DNA of 5,396 bases from Gallionellaceae bacterium (GCA_003151655.1 PLYB01000130.1:1-5396), one strand, 5' to 3'; counted from the first letter of the stretch, positions 1 to 5,396 are shown. Notes: generated by a model not told the origin, from the letters alone. Numbers and translations: made by a program.

Positions 1-340
1 GGGGGAGTCCATATACAGTCGTTCGACTTGCGGATTTGAGTATCCGGGATCACTTTTTTGTGGGTGCCAGTTTAACACCGAACGGATATTTGAATAACTT
101 TGCCCCCCCTGTGTGAGAGGGCGGGGGTGGCGCAGCAACGTCAAATTATCCTAGAGTCCACGAAAGTCACGAAATGGGGTAAGCAGGCATTTCGCCGCAA
201 GGCGGAAGCTCGCAAAAATTTCAAAGAGTTCAATGCTACGAAATACAATCCGATGGGTGATTCATCGAACCAATTTCGTGTTTTTCGTGGGCCAATTGCC
301 GTTTTTAAGATTATCTAGTGTAGCGCTGACACCAGAACCG
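1..340. other. Intergenic region without a convincing gene
   Basis: No recognisable coding region was found downstream of the minus-strand chemoreceptor gene. The only open frame (plus, 100-318, 72 codons) has no Shine-Dalgarno sequence and no recognisable domain, and it runs through an inverted-repeat structure, so I treat it as non-coding. The left end has two small adjacent hairpins (agtcg-tt-cgact at 17-28 and cggat/atccg at 31-46), followed after a few bases by six T's at 54-59. This could be a weak terminator for a plus-strand gene outside the window. A short C-run (103-109) and G-run (123-127) follow. No T-tract terminator is seen for the receptor transcript leaving at 341; the small GTGT/ACAC stem at 318-332 lacks one. 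Confidence 0.6.
158..290. repeat. Inverted-repeat-bounded element, possibly MITE-like
   Basis: An 18-bp sequence at 158-175 (ccacgaaagtcacgaaat) is the reverse complement of 273-290 (atttcgtgtttttcgtgg) with 16 of 18 positions matching. The ends enclose 97 bp. Inside is a compact hairpin at about 194-211: tttcgcc, a gcaa tetraloop, then ggcggaa, pairing over 7 bp with one G-T wobble. The spacing and the imperfect terminal inverted repeats resemble short non-autonomous repeats scattered between genes. From one copy I cannot show that it is repeated or mobile, and no clear target-site duplication is visible. Confidence 0.4.
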
Positions 341-1969
341 TTAGGCAATCTTAAATCGAGATGCCAGCTCATCCAATCTTGTGCTGAGATCAGACATCTG
401 CTTTGCTGATTTAGCCGTTTCCATAGAGGCGATGGTATTTTCTTCCGTGCCCTGGGCTATTTTCTCGATGCGTTGGGCGATGTCTCGTGCAGTCGTTGAT
501 TGCTCATGGATCGCATGACTAATATCATTAACATCATGTGCAGCCTGCTCTGCCGCCTCCCGGATGCTACTGACGGAATCACCAGCTTCGTGAGCAAGGC
601 CGACACCTTCGTTGACTCGTATCACACTGATTTCCATTTCCTTCACGGCGGCAACGGTACCATCCTGAATCTTGCTTATCATCCCGCTGATCTCCATCGT
701 GGCAGTGGCAGTTCGTTCTGCCAGCTTGCGGACCTCATCGGCAACAACAGCAAAGCCGCGCCCTTGTTCGCCGGCACGTGCGGCTTCGATAGCCGCGTTC
801 AGAGCCAACAAATTGGTTTGATCAGCAATTTCACGAATTGCGTTTGCGATACCTGAAATTTGTTTTGAATACTCCTCCAGACCGCGAATTCTTCCGGCAA
901 CTTCATTCACCGACATGGCAATGTTCTCCATCTCCGTGGCTGCTTTATGTATGATTTGCCCACCTTCCGCCGCTTGCATGCTGGATTTTTGACTTATCGT
1001 GTATGCATCATTGGCATGCTCACTAACCTGATTGATGGAAACGGATAACTCTTCCATCGCAGCGGCCATTGCGGATGCTTCTCCAGACTGCATTTCACTG
1101 ACTCTGGAGCTGTTATTCGCGGCAGTCGAGACATAGCCCGAGGTTTGATTTAGATCATGAATCCCTTCGCTGACACTGGCAATCAATTCATGCAAGTTGT
1201 TGCGCATCACCGCAAGCGAAGCATTGAGATCACCAATTTCATCTTTGCTCGCCAATGGCAGCGGACGAGTCAGGTCGCCCTTGGCAATAAAGTCAGCCGC
1301 AGACTTAGATTCGTCTAATCCGCGCTTAAGCTGATTAATGACAAACCAAGCTTGGGTCAATATCGCAGCCGTGCCGCATCCCAACAGCACGAATAACGTT
1401 TCATTACTCAGATTGAAGTACCCCGCTGCGGTAGCCACGGCAAACCCGACTACGCCATTGGCAGCCAGCAACCAGAGTCGCGCAGCAATACCAATGTTGG
1501 TTAATGGCCGCAGGATTTTGGCCAATAGATTATTTCTGACCACCTGCCCTTCATCCAGATGAATGTCTGCATTGCTGCGCATTTCAGCGTAAAGTTTTTC
1601 GGCGGCAGCTGTTTCCGCACTTGAGGGAGCCACCCGCACAGAGACGTATCCCGAGCCGTCAGCAAGTAAAGAGGCGTATGCGCGCACCCAGTAATGGTCG
1701 CCATTCTTGCGGCGGTTCTTTACCAAGCCGCTCCACGGACGGTCTTTTTTCAAGGTGTCCCACAAGTCTCGAAACGCTTCGGGCGGCATATCGGGATGGC
1801 GCACGAGGTTATGCGGCTTGCCGATCAGTTCTTCTTTGGTGTAGCCGGACAATTCAATGAACACATCGTTAGCACGAGTAATCTGCCCTTTGAGATCGGT
1901 GTAGGAAATGACTGTTTTCCCTTGCGGAAATGGAAATTCGCGACCAGTTACAGGTTGGTTATTACGCAT
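341..1969 (-). CDS. aer: Aer-like energy-taxis receptor (PAS-HAMP-MCP)
   Basis: This is a redox/energy-sensing methyl-accepting-type chemoreceptor of 542 aa, acting at the inner membrane and signalling through CheW/CheA. Order of parts: PAS domain about 15-115, two adjacent hydrophobic segments about 163-185 and 190-211 (a membrane hairpin with almost no periplasmic domain, as in Aer), HAMP about 213-265, then a long MCP signalling coiled coil. The conserved hairpin tip is at about 380-414 (DQTNLLALNAAIEAARAGE, then GRGFAVVADEVR). The PAS segments HNLVRHPDMP and PWSGLVKNRRKNGDHYWVRA are nearly diagnostic of Aer. R57, H58, D60 and W79 fall at the numbers recalled for FAD-contacting residues of E. 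coli Aer, which supports the ATG at 1969 over a TTG five codons upstream. TAGGAG sits 5 nt before this ATG. The C-terminus ends RLDELASRFKIA with no NWETF-type receptor pentapeptide, as expected for Aer-type proteins. A sigma-28-like promoter precedes it. Family assignment is confident; the exact ligand is inferred. Confidence 0.93.
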   Translation of the reverse strand: MRNNQPVTGREFPFPQGKTVISYTDLKGQITRANDVFIELSGYTKEELIGKPHNLVRHPDMPPEAFRDLWDTLKKDRPWSGLVKNRRKNGDHYWVRAYASLLADGSGYVSVRVAPSSAETAAAEKLYAEMRSNADIHLDEGQVVRNNLLAKILRPLTNIGIAARLWLLAANGVVGFAVATAAGYFNLSNETLFVLLGCGTAAILTQAWFVINQLKRGLDESKSAADFIAKGDLTRPLPLASKDEIGDLNASLAVMRNNLHELIASVSEGIHDLNQTSGYVSTAANNSSRVSEMQSGEASAMAAAMEELSVSINQVSEHANDAYTISQKSSMQAAEGGQIIHKAATEMENIAMSVNEVAGRIRGLEEYSKQISGIANAIREIADQTNLLALNAAIEAARAGEQGRGFAVVADEVRKLAERTATATMEISGMISKIQDGTVAAVKEMEISVIRVNEGVGLAHEAGDSVSSIREAAEQAAHDVNDISHAIHEQSTTARDIAQRIEKIAQGTEENTIASMETAKSAKQMSDLSTRLDELASRFKIA

Positions 1970-1974
1970 GCTTT

Positions 1975-1980
1975 CTCCTA
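1975..1980 (-). promoter_or_regulatory. Ribosome binding site deciding the aer start
   Basis: TAGGAG on the minus strand lies 5 nt upstream of the ATG at 1967-1969. An in-frame TTG at 1982-1984 would place this site inside the coding region and has no comparable site of its own. The ATG is therefore the better start. Confidence 0.75.
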
Positions 1981-2030
1981 ACAATGATTTTTTATTAAGT
2001 CGGCTTTGTATAGGCTAATAGGAGATATCC

Positions 2031-2057
2031 ATAACGGCAATTTACTTGAAAACTTGA
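2031..2057 (-). promoter_or_regulatory. Sigma-28 (FliA) type promoter upstream of aer
   Basis: Reading the minus strand, TCAAGTTT (2057-2050), then exactly 11 nt, then GCCGTTAT (2038-2031). The flagellar sigma-28 consensus is TAAAGTTT-N11-GCCGATAA, so 7 of 8 and 6 of 8 positions match with the canonical spacing. Transcription would begin near 2024, leaving a leader of about 55 nt before the aer ATG. FliA control is known for aer and other chemotaxis genes in enterobacteria. A convincing sigma-70 promoter was not seen in the same gap. Confidence 0.6.
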
Positions 2058-2138
2058 GAATAAGCACCAAAGCAATTTGTTTTTATTTTTCAAACTCCTT
2101 GTATATGGACGCAACCGATCAGTTAGCAGAACATCTGG

Positions 2139-2978
2139 TTAATCTCTATCCAAATTAGGTGAGGCTATGGTAATTGTTACCCGTCTGTTTTTGGCACGAT
2201 TTTCAGGACTGTTGTTGGGAAATAGCGGCAGGTTCGCCGCCAATCCAATCACGGAAAGACGTTTCTCAGGCACTCCATTTTCCATCAATAATCTGGCTAC
2301 GCTACTGGCACGCACCGACGACAGCTCCCAGTTGGATGGAAACTTGGCTGTAGAGATCGGGATGTCGTCAGTATGCCCTTCTATCTCGACGGACATTTCT
2401 TCTTTGCTCAACACCTCGGCAACTGCGCGCAATACACCCAATGAGTAGGAGTGTAGAGTTGCTTCGCCCGTATCAAATAGCGTACTGGCACTTATGTCTA
2501 TGACGATTCCGCGCTTGGTCTGGTTGATTCTGACATTGTTTTCCTTAATTATTGAATCCAGCACTTTGGCTAATTCTCGGGCCAGTCTATCCATATTATT
2601 TTCTATCTTGCGCTGCTCTTCTCCCAAAACGGCAGTGTGCCTGTCCGTCACTACCTTATTTTTGTAGCTACTGACAGGCTGAGGCCGGATAGATGGAATG
2701 GACGGCGCACCCGCGGCTTCGACTGGCCAGTTCGGGAATGACGGCAAACGCATTGCAAACGAGATCGAGTCGGTGAAAGCCTTGTACTGCCCTGTTACAT
2801 TCGCTTCTGAAACTGAATACATCACCACGAAAAATGAAAACAACAAGGTGATGAAGTCGGCATATGAAACCAACCAGCGATCCGTGTGGGCCTCTTCAGC
2901 GTTTTGGCTATGCGGCCTCGTCCGGGGTGCTTGGTGAAGCCGCTTCTTCGTAGGTACTGGATTAGGGCGCTTCGTCAT
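2139..2978 (-). CDS. MotB/MotD-like flagellar stator protein, OmpA domain
   Basis: This 279-aa protein is a MotB-family stator subunit that couples ion flow to flagellar rotation and binds peptidoglycan. It has a basic N-terminal cytoplasmic tail of about 34 residues, then RWLVSYADFITLLFSFFVVM. This is the single transmembrane helix (about 36-57) with the ion-carrying aspartate at D41 (the SYAD motif matches MotB D32). A linker (about 60-155) includes a Pro-rich stretch and a likely amphipathic helix. An OmpA/MotB C-terminal domain (about 156-272) carries GHTDDIPI, NWELSSVRASSVA and the final NRRVTI, the usual peptidoglycan-binding signature. RWLVSYADFITLLF is more like MotD than classical MotB. 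I chose the ATG at 2978 because it overlaps the upstream stop as ATGA and the N-tail is already long. An in-frame ATG at 3005 would add 9 residues but has only a distant GGGGAG. No MotA/MotC partner gene is adjacent, which is unusual since these normally come as pairs. Confidence 0.9.
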   Translation of the reverse strand: MTKRPNPVPTKKRLHQAPRTRPHSQNAEEAHTDRWLVSYADFITLLFSFFVVMYSVSEANVTGQYKAFTDSISFAMRLPSFPNWPVEAAGAPSIPSIRPQPVSSYKNKVVTDRHTAVLGEEQRKIENNMDRLARELAKVLDSIIKENNVRINQTKRGIVIDISASTLFDTGEATLHSYSLGVLRAVAEVLSKEEMSVEIEGHTDDIPISTAKFPSNWELSSVRASSVARLLMENGVPEKRLSVIGLAANLPLFPNNSPENRAKNRRVTITIASPNLDRD

Positions 2979-3230
2979 AACAATTTGAATGAATTCGTTG
3001 CCCATTGGGCTGGCAATTCATACTCCCCGATACTATCGAACAGTGTTGCAAGATCAATGTTATAAGGGGTATCAAAAATACCCAAGGGATATATCGAACA
3101 CCAGATGCAGGGTGGGACGAAGCACTTTTTCATGACCGGGCTTGGGGAAAACGACATGCACGTCGCATCCGAATTTGACCAATGTTCGAAGACTCTCTCT
3201 GTACTTCGTTTGCCGAAAAACGTGTTTCAT
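2975..3230 (-). CDS. Unrecognised small gene open across two frames (candidate +1 frameshift)
   Basis: I do not recognise this product. From the ATG at 3230 the zero frame encodes 52 residues (MKHVFRQTKYRESL at the start, DISLGYF at the end) and stops at TGA 3074-3072. The +1 frame continues directly with DTPYNIDLATLFDSIGEYEL and 12 more residues to a TGA at 2977-2975, which overlaps the motB-like ATG as ATGA. Skipping one base gives one 84-aa protein. The join is a run of five T's followed by the stop, so it may be programmed frameshifting, a homopolymer indel in a pseudogene, or a sequencing error. AAGGA lies about 12 nt upstream of the ATG, which is further than ideal. The zero frame stays open further upstream (to about 3368), but that would run into the divergent mutM start. 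The ATGA overlap argues that the downstream half is translated. Neither half shows a signal peptide, a membrane helix or a known motif. Whether the gene is real is uncertain. Confidence 0.35.
3071..3083 (-). promoter_or_regulatory. prfB-like +1 frameshift motif
   Basis: In the zero frame of the small gene the bases read GGG TAT TTT TGA T. The autoregulatory RF2 (prfB) site reads GGG TAT CTT TGA C in the same phase. Both place a G-rich element 3 nt before a slippery YTT codon that is followed by UGA, and Phe-tRNA on UUU can re-pair with UUU one base on, so that GAU is read next. The upstream G-tract is only GGG (prfB has AGGGGG), so any stimulation through the anti-Shine-Dalgarno would be weaker. 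This is a sequence resemblance only; function is untested. Confidence 0.3.
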
Positions 3231-3366
3231 ACTACCAGCTTTTCCTTCTATTGAGCAATGTGAGCAGCCCTTCGCATCTGCACAACAAATCAAATCGTGC
3301 AACAGCCAACGCGCGAGTTTCAAGTTACCATGCGTACCATTGCGATTTTGTAGGCTGCTATGAACC
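3231..3366. other. Divergent intergenic region upstream of mutM
   Basis: This 136-bp segment separates the minus-strand small gene from plus-strand mutM and should hold promoters for both. I looked for sigma-70 and sigma-28 patterns on both strands and found none with good boxes and spacing. A small TGCAC/GTGCA stem (13-nt loop, about 3279-3301) is the only structure noticed. Confidence 0.4.
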
Positions 3367-4182
3367 ATGCCTGAACTACCTGAGGTTGAAACCACTTTGC
3401 GAGGAATTGCCCCGCACCTGAGCGGACAGGTTGTCGCCGATGTCATCATCCGTAATGCACAGTTGCGCTGGCCTATTCCGCGAAACCTACCCAAGCTATT
3501 GCGCGGGCAGCCCGTACGCAACCTAGAACGCCGCGCCAAATATCTGCTCGTTCATTTCGATCACGGCACACTTATCCTGCACCTCGGCATGAGCGGTAGT
3601 TTGCGCATCTTGACCACCTCAACTCCGCCGGACAAGCATGACCATTTCGACCTGGTGTTGGTCAATGGCATCATCATGCGCTTACGCGATCCGCGTCGTT
3701 TCGGTGCCGTGCTCTGGCATGAAGGCGAGGTGAGCCGCCACCCGCTATTCGCCAAGCTCGGGCCCGAGCCATTGCAAGCGGAATTTGATGGAGATCTCCT
3801 CTATCGCGCCACACGCAAGCGTAGCGCCGCGATCAAGCTGGTCGTCATGGACAATCACGTTGTGGTCGGCGTGGGAAACATCTACGCCAACGAAGCATTA
3901 TTTCGCGCCGGCATCAAACCGCAACTTGCCGCAGGAAAACTCAGCCGGGCTCGCTGCGAACGACTGGCGGCTGAAATCCGGGCAACGCTGAACGAGTCCA
4001 TCGCGCTGGGCGGGAGCAGCCTGCGTGACTATGTTGATAGCGATGGCAAACAGGGATACTTCCAACAGCATTACTGGGTGTACGGCAGAACCAACGAGGC
4101 GTGCAGAAAGTGCGGCACCGCCATCAAACAGATCAAACAAGGGCAACGCTCCAGCTTTTTTTGCCCCGTCTGCCAAAGGTAA
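3367..4182 (+). CDS. mutM: Formamidopyrimidine-DNA glycosylase (Fpg/MutM)
   Basis: This base-excision repair enzyme removes 8-oxoguanine and formamidopyrimidines from DNA and nicks the abasic site. At 271 aa it has the usual length. It starts MPELPEVETT: Pro2, exposed after Met removal, is the catalytic nucleophile and Glu3 the acid, so the start is fixed even though the ribosome binding site is poor (TAGG about 12 nt upstream). Other family residues are present: K58 in RRAKYLL, M75 in LGMSG (void-filling residue), R110-R111 in DPRRFG, and N171 in GVGNIYANE of the helix-two-turn-helix. The C-terminal four-cysteine zinc finger has C246, C249, C266 and C269, with R261 in the QRSSFF loop. Nothing is missing, so it should be active. 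The next gene on the same strand is 79 bp downstream with its own likely promoter, so co-transcription is possible but not required. Confidence 0.98.
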   Translation: MPELPEVETTLRGIAPHLSGQVVADVIIRNAQLRWPIPRNLPKLLRGQPVRNLERRAKYLLVHFDHGTLILHLGMSGSLRILTTSTPPDKHDHFDLVLVNGIIMRLRDPRRFGAVLWHEGEVSRHPLFAKLGPEPLQAEFDGDLLYRATRKRSAAIKLVVMDNHVVVGVGNIYANEALFRAGIKPQLAAGKLSRARCERLAAEIRATLNESIALGGSSLRDYVDSDGKQGYFQQHYWVYGRTNEACRKCGTAIKQIKQGQRSSFFCPVCQR

Positions 4183-4200
4183 AACCTGACAATGAATTTC

Positions 4201-4209
4201 TGCTATATT
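4201..4209 (+). promoter_or_regulatory. Candidate extended -10 promoter for pentapeptide gene
   Basis: TGCTATATT reads as an extended -10 element (TGn followed by TATATT, close to TATAAT). It lies between the mutM stop and the pentapeptide gene. Transcription would start near 4216, about 45 nt before the ATG. CTGACA at 4186-4191 looks like a -35 box but is only 12 nt from the -10, so it is probably not used with it. Confidence 0.4.
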
Positions 4210-4250
4210 TGAGGCATCAGTAATTTTATCCATCCATTAATTCACCATCC

Positions 4251-4255
4251 GGGAG
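4251..4255 (+). promoter_or_regulatory. Ribosome binding site of pentapeptide gene
   Basis: GGGAG lies 6 nt before the ATG at 4262, a good Shine-Dalgarno at normal spacing. It supports this start, which also gives a complete signal peptide. Confidence 0.7.
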
Positions 4256-4261
4256 CCAAAA

Positions 4262-5014
4262 ATGAATAAAAATATTTCGATTTCATGTGTCTTGCTTGCA
4301 TCGCTAGCCATTACGACCGCATTCGCGGAAGATAATATTCCAGTCGCCGCTCCCGTAGTGGTTGCGCCCACAGCGGTTGCCCCTGTTGCAGCTCCTGCCG
4401 TAGCGCCCGCCCCTGCGGCTCCTGTTTCTAACTGCGCGGAATGGAAATCAGGCGTAGCCATCGACACAGAAGAGTTGAACAAACTTCAAAAAAATGTAGC
4501 CAGCGACAAACCGGATAGCGGCTTGCTATATACCAAAAAACAATTCGTCGTTTTGCTGGGCAAGAATTGGGCTAAAGCAAAAGATACGCTCGCCAATTCC
4601 AAAGCCAAATTACCCAGAACGAGCGAAGGCAAGGTCGACTTGAAAGATGTCACACTCAACGGCTTTAACTTGTCAGGCTTAAACTTTGACAATGTGGACT
4701 TTAAAGGTGCGGAAATGAATGGGGCAGACCTTTCCGGCGCCAGTCTGCGCGGTGCTTCTTTAGCCAAAGTTGAGTTGGAGGGAGCCAACCTGAACAACGC
4801 CAATCTTTCGTTTGCGAACCTGACTAAAACCAAGTTCATCAGTGCCAGCTTGTGTCATGCCACTCTTGTTTCAGCAGAGCTGGAAGATGCTGTATTGCGG
4901 GGTGCGAGTTTGAAGGACGCCAAACTCGACAATGCTAAAAATATTCCTCCGAACATTTACCCAAATGCCCAAGCTATCCTACAGTTTGGTCTACCTGTAC
5001 CACCAAATAATTAA
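4262..5014 (+). CDS. Exported pentapeptide-repeat protein
   Basis: This 250-aa protein is predicted to be periplasmic or secreted. It has a signal peptide (MNKN, a hydrophobic core to about 20, cleavage after AFA near residue 22) with no lipobox. A Val/Ala/Pro-rich, low-complexity linker (about 26-55) follows, then a non-repeat segment (about 57-125) with charged and helical stretches (KKQFVVLLGKNWAKAK). The C-terminal half is a pentapeptide-repeat domain from about 126 to 225: 20 consecutive pentads without interruption, each with L, F or M at the central position (for example NLSGL, DFKGA, DLSGA, SLRGA, NLNNA, SLKDA). Twenty pentads make about five coils of a right-handed quadrilateral beta-helix. 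A short tail (PPNIYPNAQAILQF) follows. Mature Cys are at 58 and 198. The family covers DNA mimics such as Qnr/MfpA, but those are cytoplasmic, so the signal peptide argues against that role here. Function unknown; structural or surface role inferred. It ends before a strong terminator. Confidence 0.85.
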   Translation: MNKNISISCVLLASLAITTAFAEDNIPVAAPVVVAPTAVAPVAAPAVAPAPAAPVSNCAEWKSGVAIDTEELNKLQKNVASDKPDSGLLYTKKQFVVLLGKNWAKAKDTLANSKAKLPRTSEGKVDLKDVTLNGFNLSGLNFDNVDFKGAEMNGADLSGASLRGASLAKVELEGANLNNANLSFANLTKTKFISASLCHATLVSAELEDAVLRGASLKDAKLDNAKNIPPNIYPNAQAILQFGLPVPPNN

Positions 5015-5052
5015 TCCACACAGAAATATAAATGGCGGATTGTCCATTAGAC

Positions 5053-5098
5053 GTAGGTCGGGCTTCAGCCCGACATGTCGGGTTAAAACCCGACCTAC
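5053..5098. repeat. REP-like double palindrome
   Basis: Two hairpins stand back to back: gtcgggct-tc-agcccgac (5057-5074) and gtcgggtt-aa-aacccgac (5077-5094), each a perfect 8-bp arm. The outer arms gtaggtcggg (5053-5062) and cccgacctac (5089-5098) are also perfectly complementary, so the element can instead fold as one large cruciform. Paired GTAGGTCGGG palindromes between convergent genes resemble REP/BIME sequences mobilised by REP-associated (RAYT) transposases in many proteobacteria. No transposase gene is in the window. Copy number cannot be judged here. Confidence 0.65.
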
Positions 5099-5114
5099 AA
5101 CTTCATTAACCATG

Positions 5115-5143
5115 AAAAAAGCCCGCGTTTCGCGGGCTTTTTT
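5115..5143. terminator. Bidirectional rho-independent terminator
   Basis: A perfect 7-bp GC-rich stem gcccgcg / cgcgggc with a ttt loop (5121-5137) is flanked by aaaaaa (5115-5120) and tttttt (5138-5143). With the flanking A's and T's the stem can extend further. It therefore ends transcription in both directions, serving the convergent pentapeptide (plus) and ferredoxin (minus) genes. Confidence 0.9.
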
Positions 5144-5162
5144 CTACACCAAAACGGCGAGC

Positions 5163-5396
5163 TTATGCCTTTGCCGCCATCAGCTTCTCATACTTTGCTT
5201 GCAGTTGAGCTTTGCTTTCAACTACATTCGGGTCGTGCGGAATACAATCCACCGGACACACTTCCACGCATTGCGGGGTATCGTAATGCCCGACACATTC
5301 GGTGCATTTCTTGGGATCAATCACGTAAATAGTATCGCCTTGTGAAATAGCGTCGTTCGGGCATTCCGGTTCGCATACGTCGCAATTGATACATTC
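5163..5396 (-). CDS. 2[4Fe-4S] ferredoxin, AlvinFd/YfhL type (partial, N-terminus missing)
   Basis: The stop is TAA at 5165-5163, and the reading frame runs off the right edge, leaving 77 residues. The fragment begins ECINCDVCEPECPNDAIS: the first cluster motif is CxxCxxCxxxCP. The second is C31-x2-C34-x8-C43-x3-C47-P, with a further C51. The long x8 insertion and a C-terminal helical tail (SKAQLQAKYEKLMAAKA) match the Allochromatium vinosum/YfhL type of low-potential bacterial ferredoxins, small soluble electron carriers. By family length only a handful of residues (such as an initial MALxIT) should be missing. It is convergent with the pentapeptide gene and shares its terminator. In many proteobacteria this ferredoxin lies next to coaD, which would be beyond the edge. 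Confidence 0.92.
   Translation of the reverse strand, partial: ECINCDVCEPECPNDAISQGDTIYVIDPKKCTECVGHYDTPQCVEVCPVDCIPHDPNVVESKAQLQAKYEKLMAAKA

Larger units (their letters stand above)
1970..2138. other. Gap between motB-like gene and aer
   Basis: This 169-bp AT-rich spacer separates two minus-strand genes. It contains the sigma-28-like promoter and the aer ribosome binding site, described separately. I see no strong hairpin followed by a T-tract on the minus strand, so the motB-like transcript may read through into aer in addition to aer having its own promoter. Confidence 0.5.

Noticed and set aside
100..318. 72-codon plus-strand open frame
   Set aside because: No ribosome binding site and no recognisable domain, and it runs across the inverted-repeat element. 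Best read as non-coding.
318..332. GTGT/ACAC stem as a terminator for aer
   Set aside because: Short stem with no T-tract on the minus strand.
500..856. 118-codon plus-strand open frame, and other plus-strand frames within 341-1984
   Set aside because: They lie antisense to the well-supported Aer receptor and reflect its codon pattern.
1970..1984. TTG start giving a 547-residue receptor
   Set aside because: The TAGGAG ribosome binding site would be inside the gene, and residue numbering matches E. coli Aer only from the ATG at 1969.
1997..2012. Second sigma-28-like box (GCCGACTT) and a TATACA box on the minus strand upstream of aer
   Set aside because: GCCGACTT has no -35 match at the correct spacing (TCCTATTA), and TATACA is 22 nt from TTGCCG, too far for sigma-70.
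2975..3230. Remnant of prfB (RF2) because of the frameshift motif
   Set aside because: The flanking residues are not RF2-like: the RF2 sequence after the shift (DYDAKKERL type) is absent, and the upstream part is about twice as long.
3072..3539. 155-codon minus-strand frame extending over the mutM start
   Set aside because: Its upstream part is antisense to mutM. Only the portion from about 3230 is considered as a possible gene.
4237..4839. Minus-strand frames opposite the pentapeptide gene
   Set aside because: Mirror images of the Ala/Pro-rich and repeat codons, with no start signals or domains.
4932..5345. 137-codon plus-strand frame at the right end
   Set aside because: It crosses the REP-like element and the terminator and is antisense to the ferredoxin.

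Overview
This window looks like a piece of a motile, Gram-negative betaproteobacterial chromosome, perhaps of the Nitrosomonadales/Gallionellaceae kind. That placement is an inference from an Aer-type energy-taxis receptor, a MotB/MotD-type stator protein, a MutM glycosylase, an exported pentapeptide-repeat protein, an AlvinFd-type ferredoxin and a GTAGGTCGGG-type palindrome. No rRNA, tRNA, CRISPR array, insertion sequence or phage gene is visible.

Layout. Bases 1-340 hold no convincing gene, but contain a pair of 18-bp inverted repeats about 100 bp apart. Bases 341-1969 (minus strand) encode an Aer-like PAS-HAMP-MCP receptor. The FAD-binding residues fall at the same numbers as recalled for E. 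coli Aer, and the gene has its own sigma-28 (FliA) type promoter at 2031-2057. Bases 2139-2978 (minus) encode a MotB/MotD-like, OmpA-domain stator protein whose start overlaps the stop of an upstream reading frame (ATGA). That upstream frame belongs to an unrecognised small gene (about 2975-3230, minus) that is open only across two frames. The junction resembles the prfB (RF2) +1 frameshift site: in-frame GGG TAT TTT TGA T against GGG TAT CTT TGA C. No motA/motC partner is present.

From 3367 the plus strand carries mutM (complete, all catalytic and zinc-finger residues present). It is followed 79 bp later by a secreted pentapeptide-repeat protein with 20 uninterrupted pentads. The intergenic block 5015-5162 holds a REP-like double hairpin and a strong bidirectional terminator. 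The window ends in the C-terminal 77 residues of a 2[4Fe-4S] ferredoxin on the minus strand.

How the parts relate. The minus-strand 341-3230 block is a motility/energy-taxis cluster: Aer senses redox state and signals to CheA, and the MotB-like protein would anchor a stator to peptidoglycan. The mutM, pentapeptide and ferredoxin genes are independent housekeeping or accessory functions. The one signal not explained by standard annotation is the possible +1 frameshift gene upstream of motB. It may equally be a simple homopolymer frameshift (pseudogene or sequencing error).
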